Made by a program: the position numbers and the translations under genes
The notes under the pieces: model-generated
The model's database searches: none
The model's input: only the letters and a program-made list of their open reading frames with translations
Told to the model about the DNA's origin: nothing
Origin: CBDFKS01 sp965248905
Lineage (GTDB): Bacteria; Chloroflexota; Dehalococcoidia; Lucifugimonadales; JAGWBF01
Reading direction: 5' to 3'
Length of the DNA: 64,000 bases
Assembly (NCBI GenBank): GCA_965248905.1
Contig: CBDFKS010000007.1
Span: 620,001 to 684,000, forward strand
Shown here: piece by piece, positions 1-9,600 of the stretch
Layout: the number at the start of each line of letters is the position of its first letter
Numbering within the stretch: the stretch's first letter is position 1

Positions 1-105
1 TAAGTTGCCTGGCGATAAACGCTCGATCTAATAGGCAGTCGTCTTGGGGATGATTCGTTGCCGGGCTCGGCCGACCGCTGTCCTTTGCAAGGAATCCATG
101 AACGT

Positions 106-510
106 TTAATCGCCCTGAGGTATGCCCCTTGTATGGGCAGGCAATGTGCCTTGATACTCCAGGTGCTCTAAACCTCGGTCAATGACCCAGTGCCGCGCTT
201 CATTCAGGTCGAAAAGGTCCTTGACGTCCCTCAACGCGAGCTCGTTGTCAAAGGATCTACAAGAGAAGATATCTATATTTACATAGTTCCGATTGGGGAA
301 CGTGTGAATGCTTATATGACTCTCCGCGATGATCACAAAGCCGGATATACCCGAATCTTCGTCCTTCGGGGCGTTATAAGTTAGTACGTTGGGTTCACAG
401 AGCTTGGTCATACCCAGGACTGCGGGGTAATCGGCCAGGAACCGGCTAACCAGGTCCACGTTCCACATTTTGGCCGGGTCCCCACCATACCCATCTATAA
501 GCAGGTGCAT
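106..510 (-). CDS. speH: S-adenosylmethionine decarboxylase proenzyme (prokaryotic class)
   Basis: This 134-residue protein makes decarboxylated AdoMet, the aminopropyl donor for spermidine synthesis, in the cytoplasm. The motif ESHISIHTFP at about residues 63-72 contains the Glu63-Ser64 bond at which the proenzyme cleaves itself and creates the pyruvoyl cofactor from the serine. The conserved cysteine (Cys84, IDIFSC) is present as well. The length fits the short bacterial form. The ATG at 510 has a TAGGAG ribosome binding site. The gene is divergent from the ABC operon that begins at 755, and no spermidine synthase is next to it. The family assignment is secure. Whether it is called speD or speH is a matter of naming. 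Confidence 0.93.
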   Translation of the reverse strand: MHLLIDGYGGDPAKMWNVDLVSRFLADYPAVLGMTKLCEPNVLTYNAPKDEDSGISGFVIIAESHISIHTFPNRNYVNIDIFSCRSFDNELALRDVKDLFDLNEARHWVIDRGLEHLEYQGTLPAHTRGIPQGD

Positions 511-551
511 CCGTTTTTCTCCTACCGTGAGGCCGGGTCAGAGGTGGCCTC

Positions 552-580
552 TATCTAATTTAATACCAGAAACCAGTCAA
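552..580 (-). promoter_or_regulatory. Possible sigma-70 promoter of the AdoMet decarboxylase gene
   Basis: On the minus strand TTGACT (575-580) is followed after 17 bases by TAGATA (552-557), about 40 bases before the start codon. The -35 box is good and the -10 box weak. The rest of 511-754, between the two divergent genes, shows a small hairpin (gggac/gtccc near 665-680) and nothing else I can name. Confidence 0.35.
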
Positions 581-754
581 CCACATCCCTTGGCAAATTT
601 AAGTCTCTGGAATATCATCGACGTAACTAATACGATATACTAGTAGCAACGTATATATGGACAAGGGACACAAGTCCCTGGCCATCAAGTATAAAGCTTA
701 CCGCTTCATAAGGCTACTTTCTCGCGACTTGAACCAAGATGATGAGGTGCGTCA

Positions 755-1705
755 ATGGCAGGAATGATTGAGGCAACTAATTTGACCAAATTCTATGGTA
801 GCTATCCGGCAATCGAAGACGTCTCCTTCGAGGTTAGAAAAGGGGAGATCCTGGGCTTTCTCGGGCCCAACGGCGCCGGAAAGACTACCACCATGAGAAT
901 TATAACCGGATTCATACCACCCACCCGTGGCACGGTGTCCATAGCTGGATACGACATCGTCGACCAGTCTCTGGAAGCTAGAAGATATATTGGCTATCTG
1001 CCGGAGACGGTCCCCCTCTACACCGACATGACGGTTGAAGGGTATCTAGGGTTTATGGGCACCATGAGAGGTATGAATCCGAAACGAATAAAGGTGCGTA
1101 CAGGAGAAACGATAGGCATTTGCCGCCTCGGTGACTATCGCAAGAGCTTGATTGGCAAACTCTCCAAGGGCTTCCGTCAACGAGTCGGAATAGCGCAGGC
1201 CATCCTCCACGAACCCGATATCCTGGTCTTAGATGAGCCCACCATCGGCATCGACCCTATCCAAGTGGTAGAAACCCGCGGTCTCATTAAGGACGTAGGT
1301 AAAGAGCACACCATAATACTGAGCACCCATATCTTGCCAGAGGTAAGTATGGTGTGCCAGCGGGTACTGATCATCAATGAGGGCCAGATCATGGCTGAGG
1401 ACAGCCCTAAGAATCTGGCCGAGCGATTGCAGGGCGTAGAAAAAGTTCAGGTTGAGATTCGAGGCCCGGAACCCGAGATTACTAAAGCCTTGAAGGGCGT
1501 GAGAGGCGTGGTAAGTGTCTCTTACACGTCGGATGGCGACCGGCACACATACGCCGTAGAGGCCAAGCGAGGTTTGGATCTGAGAAGCACTATATCAAGA
1601 ATCGTGATTAGCAATGGCTGGAGCCTTCTCACCATCCAGTTGGTTGGCATGAGCCTGGAGGAGATATTCCTCAAGCTTACCACCACCGAGGACCTGGAAG
1701 CATGA
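755..1705 (+). CDS. ABC transporter ATP-binding protein (GldA/NatA type)
   Basis: This is the ATPase subunit of an ABC-2 type exporter. The Walker A motif GPNGAGKT is at residues 37-44, the signature LSKGFRQ at about 136-142, and Walker B ILVLDE at 156-161, followed by EPTIGIDP. The 316-residue length with a C-terminal extension of about 90 residues is usual for the GldA/NatA/CcmA group. The ATG at 755 follows a GAGGTG sequence. A second ATG at 764 (MIEATNLTK) is an alternative start. The stop overlaps the next gene as ATGA, so the permease is translationally coupled. The exported substrate cannot be told from sequence. Confidence 0.9.
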   Translation: MAGMIEATNLTKFYGSYPAIEDVSFEVRKGEILGFLGPNGAGKTTTMRIITGFIPPTRGTVSIAGYDIVDQSLEARRYIGYLPETVPLYTDMTVEGYLGFMGTMRGMNPKRIKVRTGETIGICRLGDYRKSLIGKLSKGFRQRVGIAQAILHEPDILVLDEPTIGIDPIQVVETRGLIKDVGKEHTIILSTHILPEVSMVCQRVLIINEGQIMAEDSPKNLAERLQGVEKVQVEIRGPEPEITKALKGVRGVVSVSYTSDGDRHTYAVEAKRGLDLRSTISRIVISNGWSLLTIQLVGMSLEEIFLKLTTTEDLEA

Positions 1706-2415
1706 GAGTCGCGCTCGCCATAGCCTGGAAAGAGATACAAACCTATTTCACCACCCCAATGGGTTACATAGTCGCTCTGGTGTTCCTGGCACTGACTGGA
1801 TTCTACTTCGGGCTGAGCATAAGCGGTCTCTTTCCCGAGGCCGACGTAGAGGGTTATATCGGGCCCAGCGCCTTCATCCTAGTCCTGTTAGCACCGGCGA
1901 TGACGATGCGCCTCATGGCCGAGGAGCAGAAGCTTGGAACCATTGAGCTGCTGCTTACCTCGCCTGTGAAAGACTGGGAAGTAGTAATGGGTAAGTTTCT
2001 TGCCAGCATCACCTTCTTTATCGGCACTTTGGCTTTGACCCTCTACTACGTGATATTGCTTTATGCCTTCGGTAGTCCGGATTCTGGGCCGGTCTGGAGC
2101 GCATATCTTGGCCTGATATTATATGGAGCCACAGCCCTATCTATCGGGCTTCTGGCTTCCTCTCTTACGAATAATCAGATAGTGGCTTTGGTGGTGGGAT
2201 TCGGCATACTTCTTATTTTGACCCTCATAGACCAGGCATCAACTCTGGTTGATGGAGTTGGGTCTACCGTACTTTTAGAGATAGGCATGCGGACCCACCT
2301 GGATGATTTTTATCGTGGAGTCGTGGATACCAAAAACATCGTATATTACGTTACCTTGACCGCTGTTGTGCTATTCATGACAGTAAGGTCTCTGGAGACT
2401 CGCCGGTGGAGGTAG
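1702..2415 (+). CDS. ABC-2 type permease (GldF-like)
   Basis: This 237-residue membrane protein has about six hydrophobic segments in the usual ABC-2 order: a cytoplasmic amphipathic start (AIAWKEIQTYFTTPMG), then membrane spans. The motif EEQKLGTIELLLTSPV after the second span is typical of the CcmB/GldF/NosY group, where it couples to the ATPase. Its ATG overlaps the stop of the ATPase gene by four bases. The following gene starts 24 bases downstream. Together the first four genes match the GldA-GldF-GldG-DUF4340 arrangement found in many phyla, only some of which glide, so a gliding role should not be assumed. Confidence 0.88.
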   Translation: MRVALAIAWKEIQTYFTTPMGYIVALVFLALTGFYFGLSISGLFPEADVEGYIGPSAFILVLLAPAMTMRLMAEEQKLGTIELLLTSPVKDWEVVMGKFLASITFFIGTLALTLYYVILLYAFGSPDSGPVWSAYLGLILYGATALSIGLLASSLTNNQIVALVVGFGILLILTLIDQASTLVDGVGSTVLLEIGMRTHLDDFYRGVVDTKNIVYYVTLTAVVLFMTVRSLETRRWR

Positions 2416-2439
2416 ACACGCCTTGAGTGGAGCTAGAGG

Positions 2440-4227
2440 ATGAATCAAGAACCGCCGGATCGTCGAATGTCGCAGCCCGACGATGAGAGGCTTTCCGGAA
2501 CCCTATTCGGCAGCCTGCAAAATGTTGCCAGCGCTCTAGGGGCGCTTAGCACAACCTTTGCCCTGGGAGGTATCGCATGTCTGCTCTTAGGCGCGATACT
2601 CCTCATCTTCATCTCAGATCTTAAGATTTACGGCTTCATAATACTGGGAGCTGGGGGCGTATTCGTCCTGGCTTCTGTTATCATCTCTTTCCAGGCCGTC
2701 AGTACGTGGGTTACAGGTCGCAAGGGCAGATACAGCACTAACACGGCAATAATGCTCATTGCCTTTATCGGTCTTGCCGCGGTACTTAACTTTATCGCCT
2801 TCGAGAACCCGAAGCGCATGGACGTTACAGCTGCCAAGGTGTTTAGTCTAGCGCCTCGAACGACTCAACTCCTCAAGGAGCTTGATCAGAAGATAGAAGC
2901 CAAACTGTTCTTTGTTCCCTCCAATGAGCCTGATGAGGAAGCGATATTGGAAGTACTTCGAAATCAAGTACAGGATTTCTTAGATGAGTTCGAAGCCAGA
3001 AACAGCAAGTTTTCCTACGAGTTCGTTGACCCGGTGGTAGATCCATTGATCGCACGGGAGTACGGGATTACCCAATATCCGACCTTCGTATTTGAGGGCA
3101 TGGAGTCAGAGAAAAGGCACAAGATTTCGCCCTCGAGGACATTGGAATCGGACTTCGTGACCGCATTACTCATAGTGACGGGCCAGGAGCAGAAGAGGGT
3201 ATATTTCCTCACCGGTCATGGAGAAGGTAGCATCGGTAATAACGAGGCGGATAGCAAGGGATTCGGATTCGCTCACGGCGGCATACTAGCCGAGAATTAT
3301 GCGGTTTCCTCGATCAATCTAAACCTGCCTGAAGATCGAGAGATCCTGCAGACAGACCGCGAGGAGAATAAGGTCAACATGCTGGTGGTGGCAGCCCCCG
3401 ATAGCGACCTCCTGCCCGATGAGGTAGACGTCCTTGACGATTACTTGAAAGGCGGCGGCAACGCTCTGTTCCTGCTGGAGCCTGACACTCCCCAGACCTT
3501 CAGAGACTTCTTGGCACGTTGGGGGGTGGCGGTTGAACAGGGGCACATTGTAGACACAGAAAGGTCTCTGGGCGACAACAATGAGATAACCTTCATGCGA
3601 AGAGGCCAATATCTGGACACTATACCTGATGAGTTCCTCAACAGCGTGCTACAGGTATTCAAGCTGACCAACGGCCTTGACACCGTGTACTACCCGGGCG
3701 TCACCTCCCTTATGCCTTCCGACGAGCGTGTGATTTTCTTCCCAACCCAAGCGCCCGATGCAAGCGACGGAGAAGATCGGGAAGTGCCCAAAGTTTTCGG
3801 GACGGCGTTGGCCTTCACCTCCGCTGAGAGCTTCTTGATAGACGACCCGGCCCGTAACGACCCCGGAGATGATGATGTCCAAGGCATATTCTTCCCTGCG
3901 GTAGCTATCAGAGCCATAGTACCGTTGGATGAGGAGTTGCCGGAAAGTCCGGATGATGTCTCCCCCGCATCGATCATAGTTTTCGGAGATTCGGACTTCG
4001 CTTCAAACGCCTGGTATCACACACCGGACAATAGCGATTTCTTCCTCAACTCAGTGAACTGGTTAGTAGGGGATATTGCCCTCGCGGATATCAGGCCTAA
4101 AGCTATCACCTTCAGGGAGCTGGTGCTGACACGCAATGAGTTCAATTTCATGCGAATTTCGGGCTGGCTGCTACTTCCACTTCTCATGGCCTTGGCCGGT
4201 GGGGTTGCGTGGTGGAGAAGGCGATAA
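2440..4227 (+). CDS. GldG-like ABC transporter auxiliary protein
   Basis: This 595-residue protein resembles the ABC-transporter auxiliary family that includes GldG. The N-terminal 130 residues contain about three hydrophobic spans. A large extracytoplasmic region follows, starting with the MDVTAAKVFSLAPRTTQLLK segment typical of this family, in which a thioredoxin-like fold and a GATase-like fold (LTGHGEGS..., VLDDYLKGGGNALFLLEPD) are expected. One membrane span (WLLLPLLMALAGGVAWW) lies at the C terminus. The ATG is preceded by GGAG and GAGG stretches. It is the third gene of the exporter operon and probably docks onto the GldF-like permease. Confidence 0.82.
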   Translation: MNQEPPDRRMSQPDDERLSGTLFGSLQNVASALGALSTTFALGGIACLLLGAILLIFISDLKIYGFIILGAGGVFVLASVIISFQAVSTWVTGRKGRYSTNTAIMLIAFIGLAAVLNFIAFENPKRMDVTAAKVFSLAPRTTQLLKELDQKIEAKLFFVPSNEPDEEAILEVLRNQVQDFLDEFEARNSKFSYEFVDPVVDPLIAREYGITQYPTFVFEGMESEKRHKISPSRTLESDFVTALLIVTGQEQKRVYFLTGHGEGSIGNNEADSKGFGFAHGGILAENYAVSSINLNLPEDREILQTDREENKVNMLVVAAPDSDLLPDEVDVLDDYLKGGGNALFLLEPDTPQTFRDFLARWGVAVEQGHIVDTERSLGDNNEITFMRRGQYLDTIPDEFLNSVLQVFKLTNGLDTVYYPGVTSLMPSDERVIFFPTQAPDASDGEDREVPKVFGTALAFTSAESFLIDDPARNDPGDDDVQGIFFPAVAIRAIVPLDEELPESPDDVSPASIIVFGDSDFASNAWYHTPDNSDFFLNSVNWLVGDIALADIRPKAITFRELVLTRNEFNFMRISGWLLLPLLMALAGGVAWWRRR

Positions 4228-4273
4228 AGATTTACGCGACAGAATCGGACAAAGAGGCATTCGCAGGTAAGCT

Positions 4274-5242
4274 ATGAACGTAAGACTATCTATACTATTG
4301 GTGTTGGTTTTGGCGCTAATCGGAGGCGCCGTGCTGATAACCCAGGTCCTTAGCACTAGGGAACCTGATAACAAGCAACCCTGGATGTATAAGATAACTC
4401 CGCAAGACATCGTCAGCATATCGATTAGTCACGCCGACAAGGAAACAGCGTACGAGTCTACTGGTGACCAACGATGGTTCATCAAGGATGGGAATGACAC
4501 GCCGGTGGCTATAGACAAGTGGGGAGGTAAGGTCATCCTTCTCAGCGGGCCGCGATCGAGTCGAACTCTAGCCAGCAAGATAGATGATCCGGCCAAATAT
4601 GGGCTGGACTTCCCTCAAACAACGGTAGAGTTAGTTGATAGGAGCGGATATCCTCTGCGGTTTCACCTCGGCGACCCCACACCTGACAGCGATTTCTGGT
4701 ATGCCAGGCTAGTTGACTCTGAAAAGCTGTACACAGTGCCCTCCGTTTGGGGTGAGGAGATCTCGAAACTGGCCACGAATCCGCCATACTCGAACACACC
4801 TAAAGCCCTCGTGGGCCTTCAGGCGACGGATATCGCAGGCGTGATCGCAACTTATGAGGACCAGCAACGACAGTATTTCCTTAAGGGAAATAAATGGGTG
4901 TTCAGAGACGGCAATAAGGACAGCCCTCTAACCGTCGATCTATTGGCTATACCATCGTTTATAACAACGGCTCCATGGGAAAGTCTCATCGCGGAATACG
5001 AGAGTGACGACTTCTCTACTTATGGGTTAGATTCACCGACAACTAAATTAGAGATTATTACTAAAGACGAAAAACGCATTGAGCTCCATGTTGGCAACGC
5101 TACGTCCGACGACAATAGACGATACGCCAGGCCAGTGGGGTCCGAGAGGCTGTTTACTTTACCCGCAAGCTGGAATGACGAGGCAGTCATGTTAGTGACC
5201 GAACCACTGCTCCTGACCTCTTCCGAGCTTGCGGGCGAATAA
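4274..5242 (+). CDS. DUF4340 domain membrane-anchored protein
   Basis: This 322-residue protein has one N-terminal membrane anchor (residues about 5-26, LSILLVLVLALIGGAVLI) and an exported domain. Two repeats of the DUF4340 pattern can be seen: WFIKDG...PVAIDKW...KYGLDFPQTTVELVD and WVFRDGNKDSPLTVD...TYGLDSPTTKLEIIT, each followed by LHVG or FHLGD. Proteins of this family almost always follow GldG-like genes. The start is 46 bases after the GldG stop, so it is probably in the same operon. The biochemical role is unknown in the family. Confidence 0.8.
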   Translation: MNVRLSILLVLVLALIGGAVLITQVLSTREPDNKQPWMYKITPQDIVSISISHADKETAYESTGDQRWFIKDGNDTPVAIDKWGGKVILLSGPRSSRTLASKIDDPAKYGLDFPQTTVELVDRSGYPLRFHLGDPTPDSDFWYARLVDSEKLYTVPSVWGEEISKLATNPPYSNTPKALVGLQATDIAGVIATYEDQQRQYFLKGNKWVFRDGNKDSPLTVDLLAIPSFITTAPWESLIAEYESDDFSTYGLDSPTTKLEIITKDEKRIELHVGNATSDDNRRYARPVGSERLFTLPASWNDEAVMLVTEPLLLTSSELAGE

Positions 5243-5289
5243 CCTCAGTCTTAAACGGCAGCTGAGTCTAAGGGCTTCACCGTCCTAGA

Positions 5290-5318
5290 TTGAAGTCGCA
5301 AGCTTCCAGTTGTATACT
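5290..5318 (+). promoter_or_regulatory. Sigma-70-like promoter for cinA
   Basis: TTGAAG at 5290-5295 and TATACT at 5313-5318 are separated by exactly 17 bases and lie 31 bases before the cinA ATG. Both hexamers are close to consensus. This suggests that cinA starts its own transcription unit after the ABC operon. Confidence 0.6.
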
Positions 5319-5348
5319 CCTTGCGCTACATCTTTTTAGGACAGAATC

Positions 5349-6584
5349 ATGAAAGCAGAGATAGTCTCTATCGGCACCGAGCTCATGATGGGCGAGCTCA
5401 CCGACACAAACGCTTCGTTCATTGCCTCCCAATTGCCGCCATTAGGAATTCAGCTCCAGTGGGTTTCCCAGGTTGGGGACGATCTGAAAATGCTGGCTGA
5501 TATATTTGCAAGGGGCCAAGCTCGTTCCGACATTATCTTCTCTACAGGTGGACTTGGCCCAACCCAGGATGATCTGACTCGGGAAGCCATCGCCAAGTCT
5601 GTTGGCGAAGAGATGTCCGTACACGATGATTTGCTGGCCCATTTGAAAGACGACTTCAGCTCTCGCGGTATAGACATGCCCGCCACGAATATTAAGCAGG
5701 CAACCCTTATCCCATCCGCCAAGTCTATTCCTAACGAACGGGGTACCGCGCCCGGCTGGTGGGTGGAAAAGAACGGGAAGATCGTAGTCGCGATGCCAGG
5801 GCCACCCTCGGAGCTTCACGGTATTTGGAACGAAGAGGTGGTCCCCAGGTTGCGCCAGGTGGTCAGGGGAGAGGTCATCGTCACCCGGAACCTCAAGACT
5901 TCGGGCTTGTCCGAGGGGGGATTGGACGAGATAGTCGCTGAATATCTGGGTAAAGATAACCCATATCTGGGATTATATGCCAAGTCCGACGGTATACACC
6001 TACGTATCATAGCCAGGGCTCCCGACGAGGAGACGGCCCAAGGCCTTATTCGACCTGTGGAGCAAGGGCTGGTCTCCTTGGTTGGGCCATACATCTGGGG
6101 CTACGATGACGAGACTCCTGAGCAGTCGGTGGGAGACTTGCTGGCCCAGAAGAATCTCACTCTCGCCACCATGGAATCTTGTACGGGCGGTCTCCTGGCA
6201 TCTAGTATCACCAACGTGCCGAATAGTCTTCAATACTTCAGAGGTGGTACGGTGATATATAGCAGCCAGTCAGCCATCGCCAGCGGAGTGCCCGCGCCGG
6301 TCATAGAACACTATGGGCTGATAAGCGAGCAAGCAGCGGAGTCCATGGCCAAGGTGGCGCGAGAAACACATCAAGCCGATATCGGTATCGGAGTCACGGG
6401 AGTGGCCGGGCCCGAGGAGATGGAGGGTAAGCCGGTTGGCTCTATCCACGTAGCTATAGCTATGTCAAACGAAGGGGCTGTGAGCCATTTCTCCAGTCGC
6501 TGGCCACCGCGGCGCAACGTGGTCATGCAGCGGTCCACTTCGGCGGCCTTGATTGAGCTACGACGGCTCCTGAACGCCATTTAG
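5349..6584 (+). CDS. cinA: CinA-family protein (NMN deamidase / nicotinamide-nucleotide amidohydrolase)
   Basis: This 411-residue protein has the two standard CinA domains. The N-terminal MoCF/MogA-like domain starts with EIVSIGTELMMGELTDTNA and carries STGGLGPTQDDLTREA at about residues 64-80. The C-terminal PncC domain has TLATMESCTGGLLASSITN and the GVTGVAGPEE motif. The C-terminal domain deamidates NMN in pyridine-nucleotide recycling. The N-terminal domain is linked to ADP-ribose pyrophosphatase activity in some members. Length and motif order match the full-length family, and nothing looks degraded. The gene faces the NorD-like operon tail to tail. Confidence 0.93.
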   Translation: MKAEIVSIGTELMMGELTDTNASFIASQLPPLGIQLQWVSQVGDDLKMLADIFARGQARSDIIFSTGGLGPTQDDLTREAIAKSVGEEMSVHDDLLAHLKDDFSSRGIDMPATNIKQATLIPSAKSIPNERGTAPGWWVEKNGKIVVAMPGPPSELHGIWNEEVVPRLRQVVRGEVIVTRNLKTSGLSEGGLDEIVAEYLGKDNPYLGLYAKSDGIHLRIIARAPDEETAQGLIRPVEQGLVSLVGPYIWGYDDETPEQSVGDLLAQKNLTLATMESCTGGLLASSITNVPNSLQYFRGGTVIYSSQSAIASGVPAPVIEHYGLISEQAAESMAKVARETHQADIGIGVTGVAGPEEMEGKPVGSIHVAIAMSNEGAVSHFSSRWPPRRNVVMQRSTSAALIELRRLLNAI

Positions 6585-6596
6585 CTGAACTGAGAA

Positions 6597-6628
6597 CAAC
6601 CAAACTGTTGACCTTTCCAGCTTGGTTG
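6597..6628. terminator. Hairpin between convergent genes
   Basis: CAACCAA (6597-6603) and TTGGTTG (6622-6628) form a 7-bp stem in the short gap between the convergent cinA and NorD-like genes. There is no U tract, so termination is only suggested by position. Confidence 0.3.
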
Positions 6629-6647
6629 AGAGTTCAAGAGATGGACC

Positions 6648-9600
6648 CTAGGTCGTGAGCATGCGGTAAAGGGTGGGCAGGCGCTCCGGAAGAGCTTGTA
6701 TATTGTCCAGGACCTCGTAGCTCATGTCACCACACATGGCCTTCAGGTAATCGTGCCCCGCCTTGTCCACGGTCAGACAGAAAGGTGTGATGGACTTTCG
6801 TTTGGCCTCCAGCAAGGCCATGTGGGTATCGTGGACAGCATACTCCTTCTCTACCCCTTCCCTACTGTATCCCCTGTCCTGAGGCCGCCCGTCACTGATG
6901 AGGAAAAGTATCTTTGTCTTGGCGTCCTGAGGTTCCAGTTTAGAGACCGCGTGCCTGATGGCAGGGCCCATGCGTGTAGCATGCATAGGAGTGATCTTAT
7001 CTATTCGGCGCTTGATTCTATCGTGGAAGGTCTCGTTGATGTCCTTCACCACGTAAAACTCCACGTTCTCTCTGCCATACCCTGAGAACCCGTATATGCC
7101 GTAGGTATCTCCTATGGTCTCCAAAGCCTGAATGAGAAGGGCGGCACTTTCCTTTTCCAGGTCTATGATGCGTTTATAGTGGCGTCTGACCAGCCCCTCT
7201 CGGCGGGTCCTGAGCCACATCATGTACTCTACCGGATCATCGGGGGCGTCCTGGCTGTCCACAGCAGGCCTGCCCTCGTCCATTGCTTCGGCAGTGGAAG
7301 CGCTCATGTCTAGCAAAAACACTACGGCTACGTCTCTCTCCAGCTTATTCCTGCGCCACCACACCTTTTCCGACGGTGTTATGCCTATAAGCCGGTCTAT
7401 GGTAGCCTCAATGGCCGCGTCGAGGTCCAGGTCTTCCCCATCAATGACCCTTCTTACCTTACGAAAGTTCTCGGGGACAACTAACTCGAACTGTCTGCGG
7501 ATATCCGCGGAGAGGGCCGCATAGTTGCGGATGGTGTCATTGTAGAAATTGAGATCACCTTCTTCCACGTTCTTTTCGCGGACGATGCACCACTTCGGCT
7601 TGTAGTCGCCAGCCCTGAAGTCCCATTCGTCGTAGACCTGGGCTCTGGGCTCGTTGGCTTCCAATGAGGCACCTTGCTCATCCTCGTGGACCATAGGGCC
7701 GTAGCCTTGGCCTGGCTGAGAGGAGGGCGGAGGTACGCCGGCTTCACGCATCAGGTTCTGTGCGAACAGGCCCATGGCGTTCTGAAGCCGACCCATCTCC
7801 CCATCCATGTCCAGTTCAGGACTTTCACTCAAGAGCTCTTCCAACATCTCTTTTGTTATGGGCTGGGCCTCGCCGTCACCCGACTGAGAGGGGTCCATGC
7901 GCAGTTTATTCAAGAGTTGCACCAATTCCGGTTTGAAGTCGCCACGGAAGTCCACATCTTGGGGCGACTCATAGGAATCGTCTTCATCCTCGCCCTCTTG
8001 CCCCTCGGACGATTGCTGCTGTTCACTGGATAGGTTCTGAAGGAGCTCCTCCATTTCCTCTTCAGAGTACTCCTCCTGATCGTCGAAGTCCTGGGGTTCG
8101 AAGTCTTCGGGATCCTGAGGCTCGTTGGTCAAGCTCGCCAGAATCTGGTAGGCGCGAATCGTCGCCTCGGCTGTGTCTTCTACTATAGCCCTTACGTTAA
8201 GCACTCGCTTAAAGATTTTGGCCAGCAGCCGCGCTGTCTGTTTATGCTGCTTAGGTACTGGTACGCCTTTGAACTGGCCAAGGCTGAGTCGAATCAGCAG
8301 CTCTACCATCACTTGTACAACGGGCATCTCTTCGATTGCAGGCCTATCCTCCAGAGCCCCTGTCTGGACCTGTCTATAGCTGGTCATTATGCCGGGGTAC
8401 TCGGTCTTCACCCGATAATCCAACCTGCCATCCTCAAAGATGGTAAACAGGTCCATGGCCAGCCGTCGGTCCTCGAAGAGCTGAAAAAACCGGCCCATGT
8501 CGGTCAAGTAGCCTCTTTCCGCGCTACCGGCATCGGACTCGTTTCCCAGTTGTTCCTGCAGGTCCTTCACAGCGCTTTCCACCACGTCATGTCCCATCGT
8601 GGGCCTGAGGTCCTCAAACAGGTTGGAGGACTCTTCAAACAAGAATCCAAAGCTTCCAAATTCCAGATGGGCCACCTGGTGAGTGGAGACGACCTTGAAC
8701 CAACCGAAATTTTCGTCCTTGTTGTGATAACGGTCCACCACCGGGGGCAGAAAAACCTTCGTACCCTCAGTAGAGGCGTGGCCTTCGTCTACCCAACCGA
8801 TGCCCTTGTGGACCAGATCCTTGCTGCTCATGATCTCCACCGGGGAGCCGGAGAGAGCACGGCAGTAGAGACGCATTACCCCTTTGACACGGTCCAATTC
8901 CAAGCTGGAGGACAGGGTCTCAAGTAGCTGCTCCGATGTATTCGACTCTACCTTGAAGTAAGCGAGACCGCCGTCCGGGTTTTCTTTGAGCAACCTGATT
9001 CCTTGCTGGAACCAGAGCTCTAGCTGGCTCTGGGTTATTCGGTTGAGCACCACCTTGAGGCTCTTGAGAAAGGCCGGCACCGGCTGCGGCGAGATACCAA
9101 GCAACGTCTCGGCCAGGTCCAAGATGTCCTTCTGAGAAGAGGTGTTCACCAGGCTTAGAGACTGGGAACCCTCTACCAAGAAAGACGCGGTATCCCTTTG
9201 TCCGGACTTGGCAAGACGCTCAGCAAGCCGAATGAACCGGCTACGCTGGGACTCTTCTATCGAAGGCAGGACTTTACTTGAGACCTCAAGGCAGCTCTTC
9301 ACCTCACGCCAGCTTCCGTCAGCAAGGGTGCGACACATGGAGAGGAACGCTTCTCGCTCTTTCCCCATTTGAGGCAACACATTTTCGCCGGTCGCCAGGC
9401 ATTCAGCCGCCAGGTCATAAGACTTGTATGAGATGGCCTCAATGAGGGCGGAAAACACCTCCACATCCCAGAATGGAAGCTTTTTGACCAGAACGGGACT
9501 TGCCTCAAAGAATTTCGCGGCTAGAGTACTGGACTTCCAAGTGCCTTTATAGAGGCTGCGGCCCAGGCCGGCCCACCTCGGTATGTACTGGGCCCTGACA

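Noticed and set aside
5243..5290. Terminator between the ABC operon and cinA
   Set aside because: CTCAG...CTGAG can form only a five-base stem with no T tract, too weak to call.
8244..8927. Frame of 227 codons on the plus strand
   Set aside because: It lies wholly opposite the NorD-like gene and has no recognisable motif.
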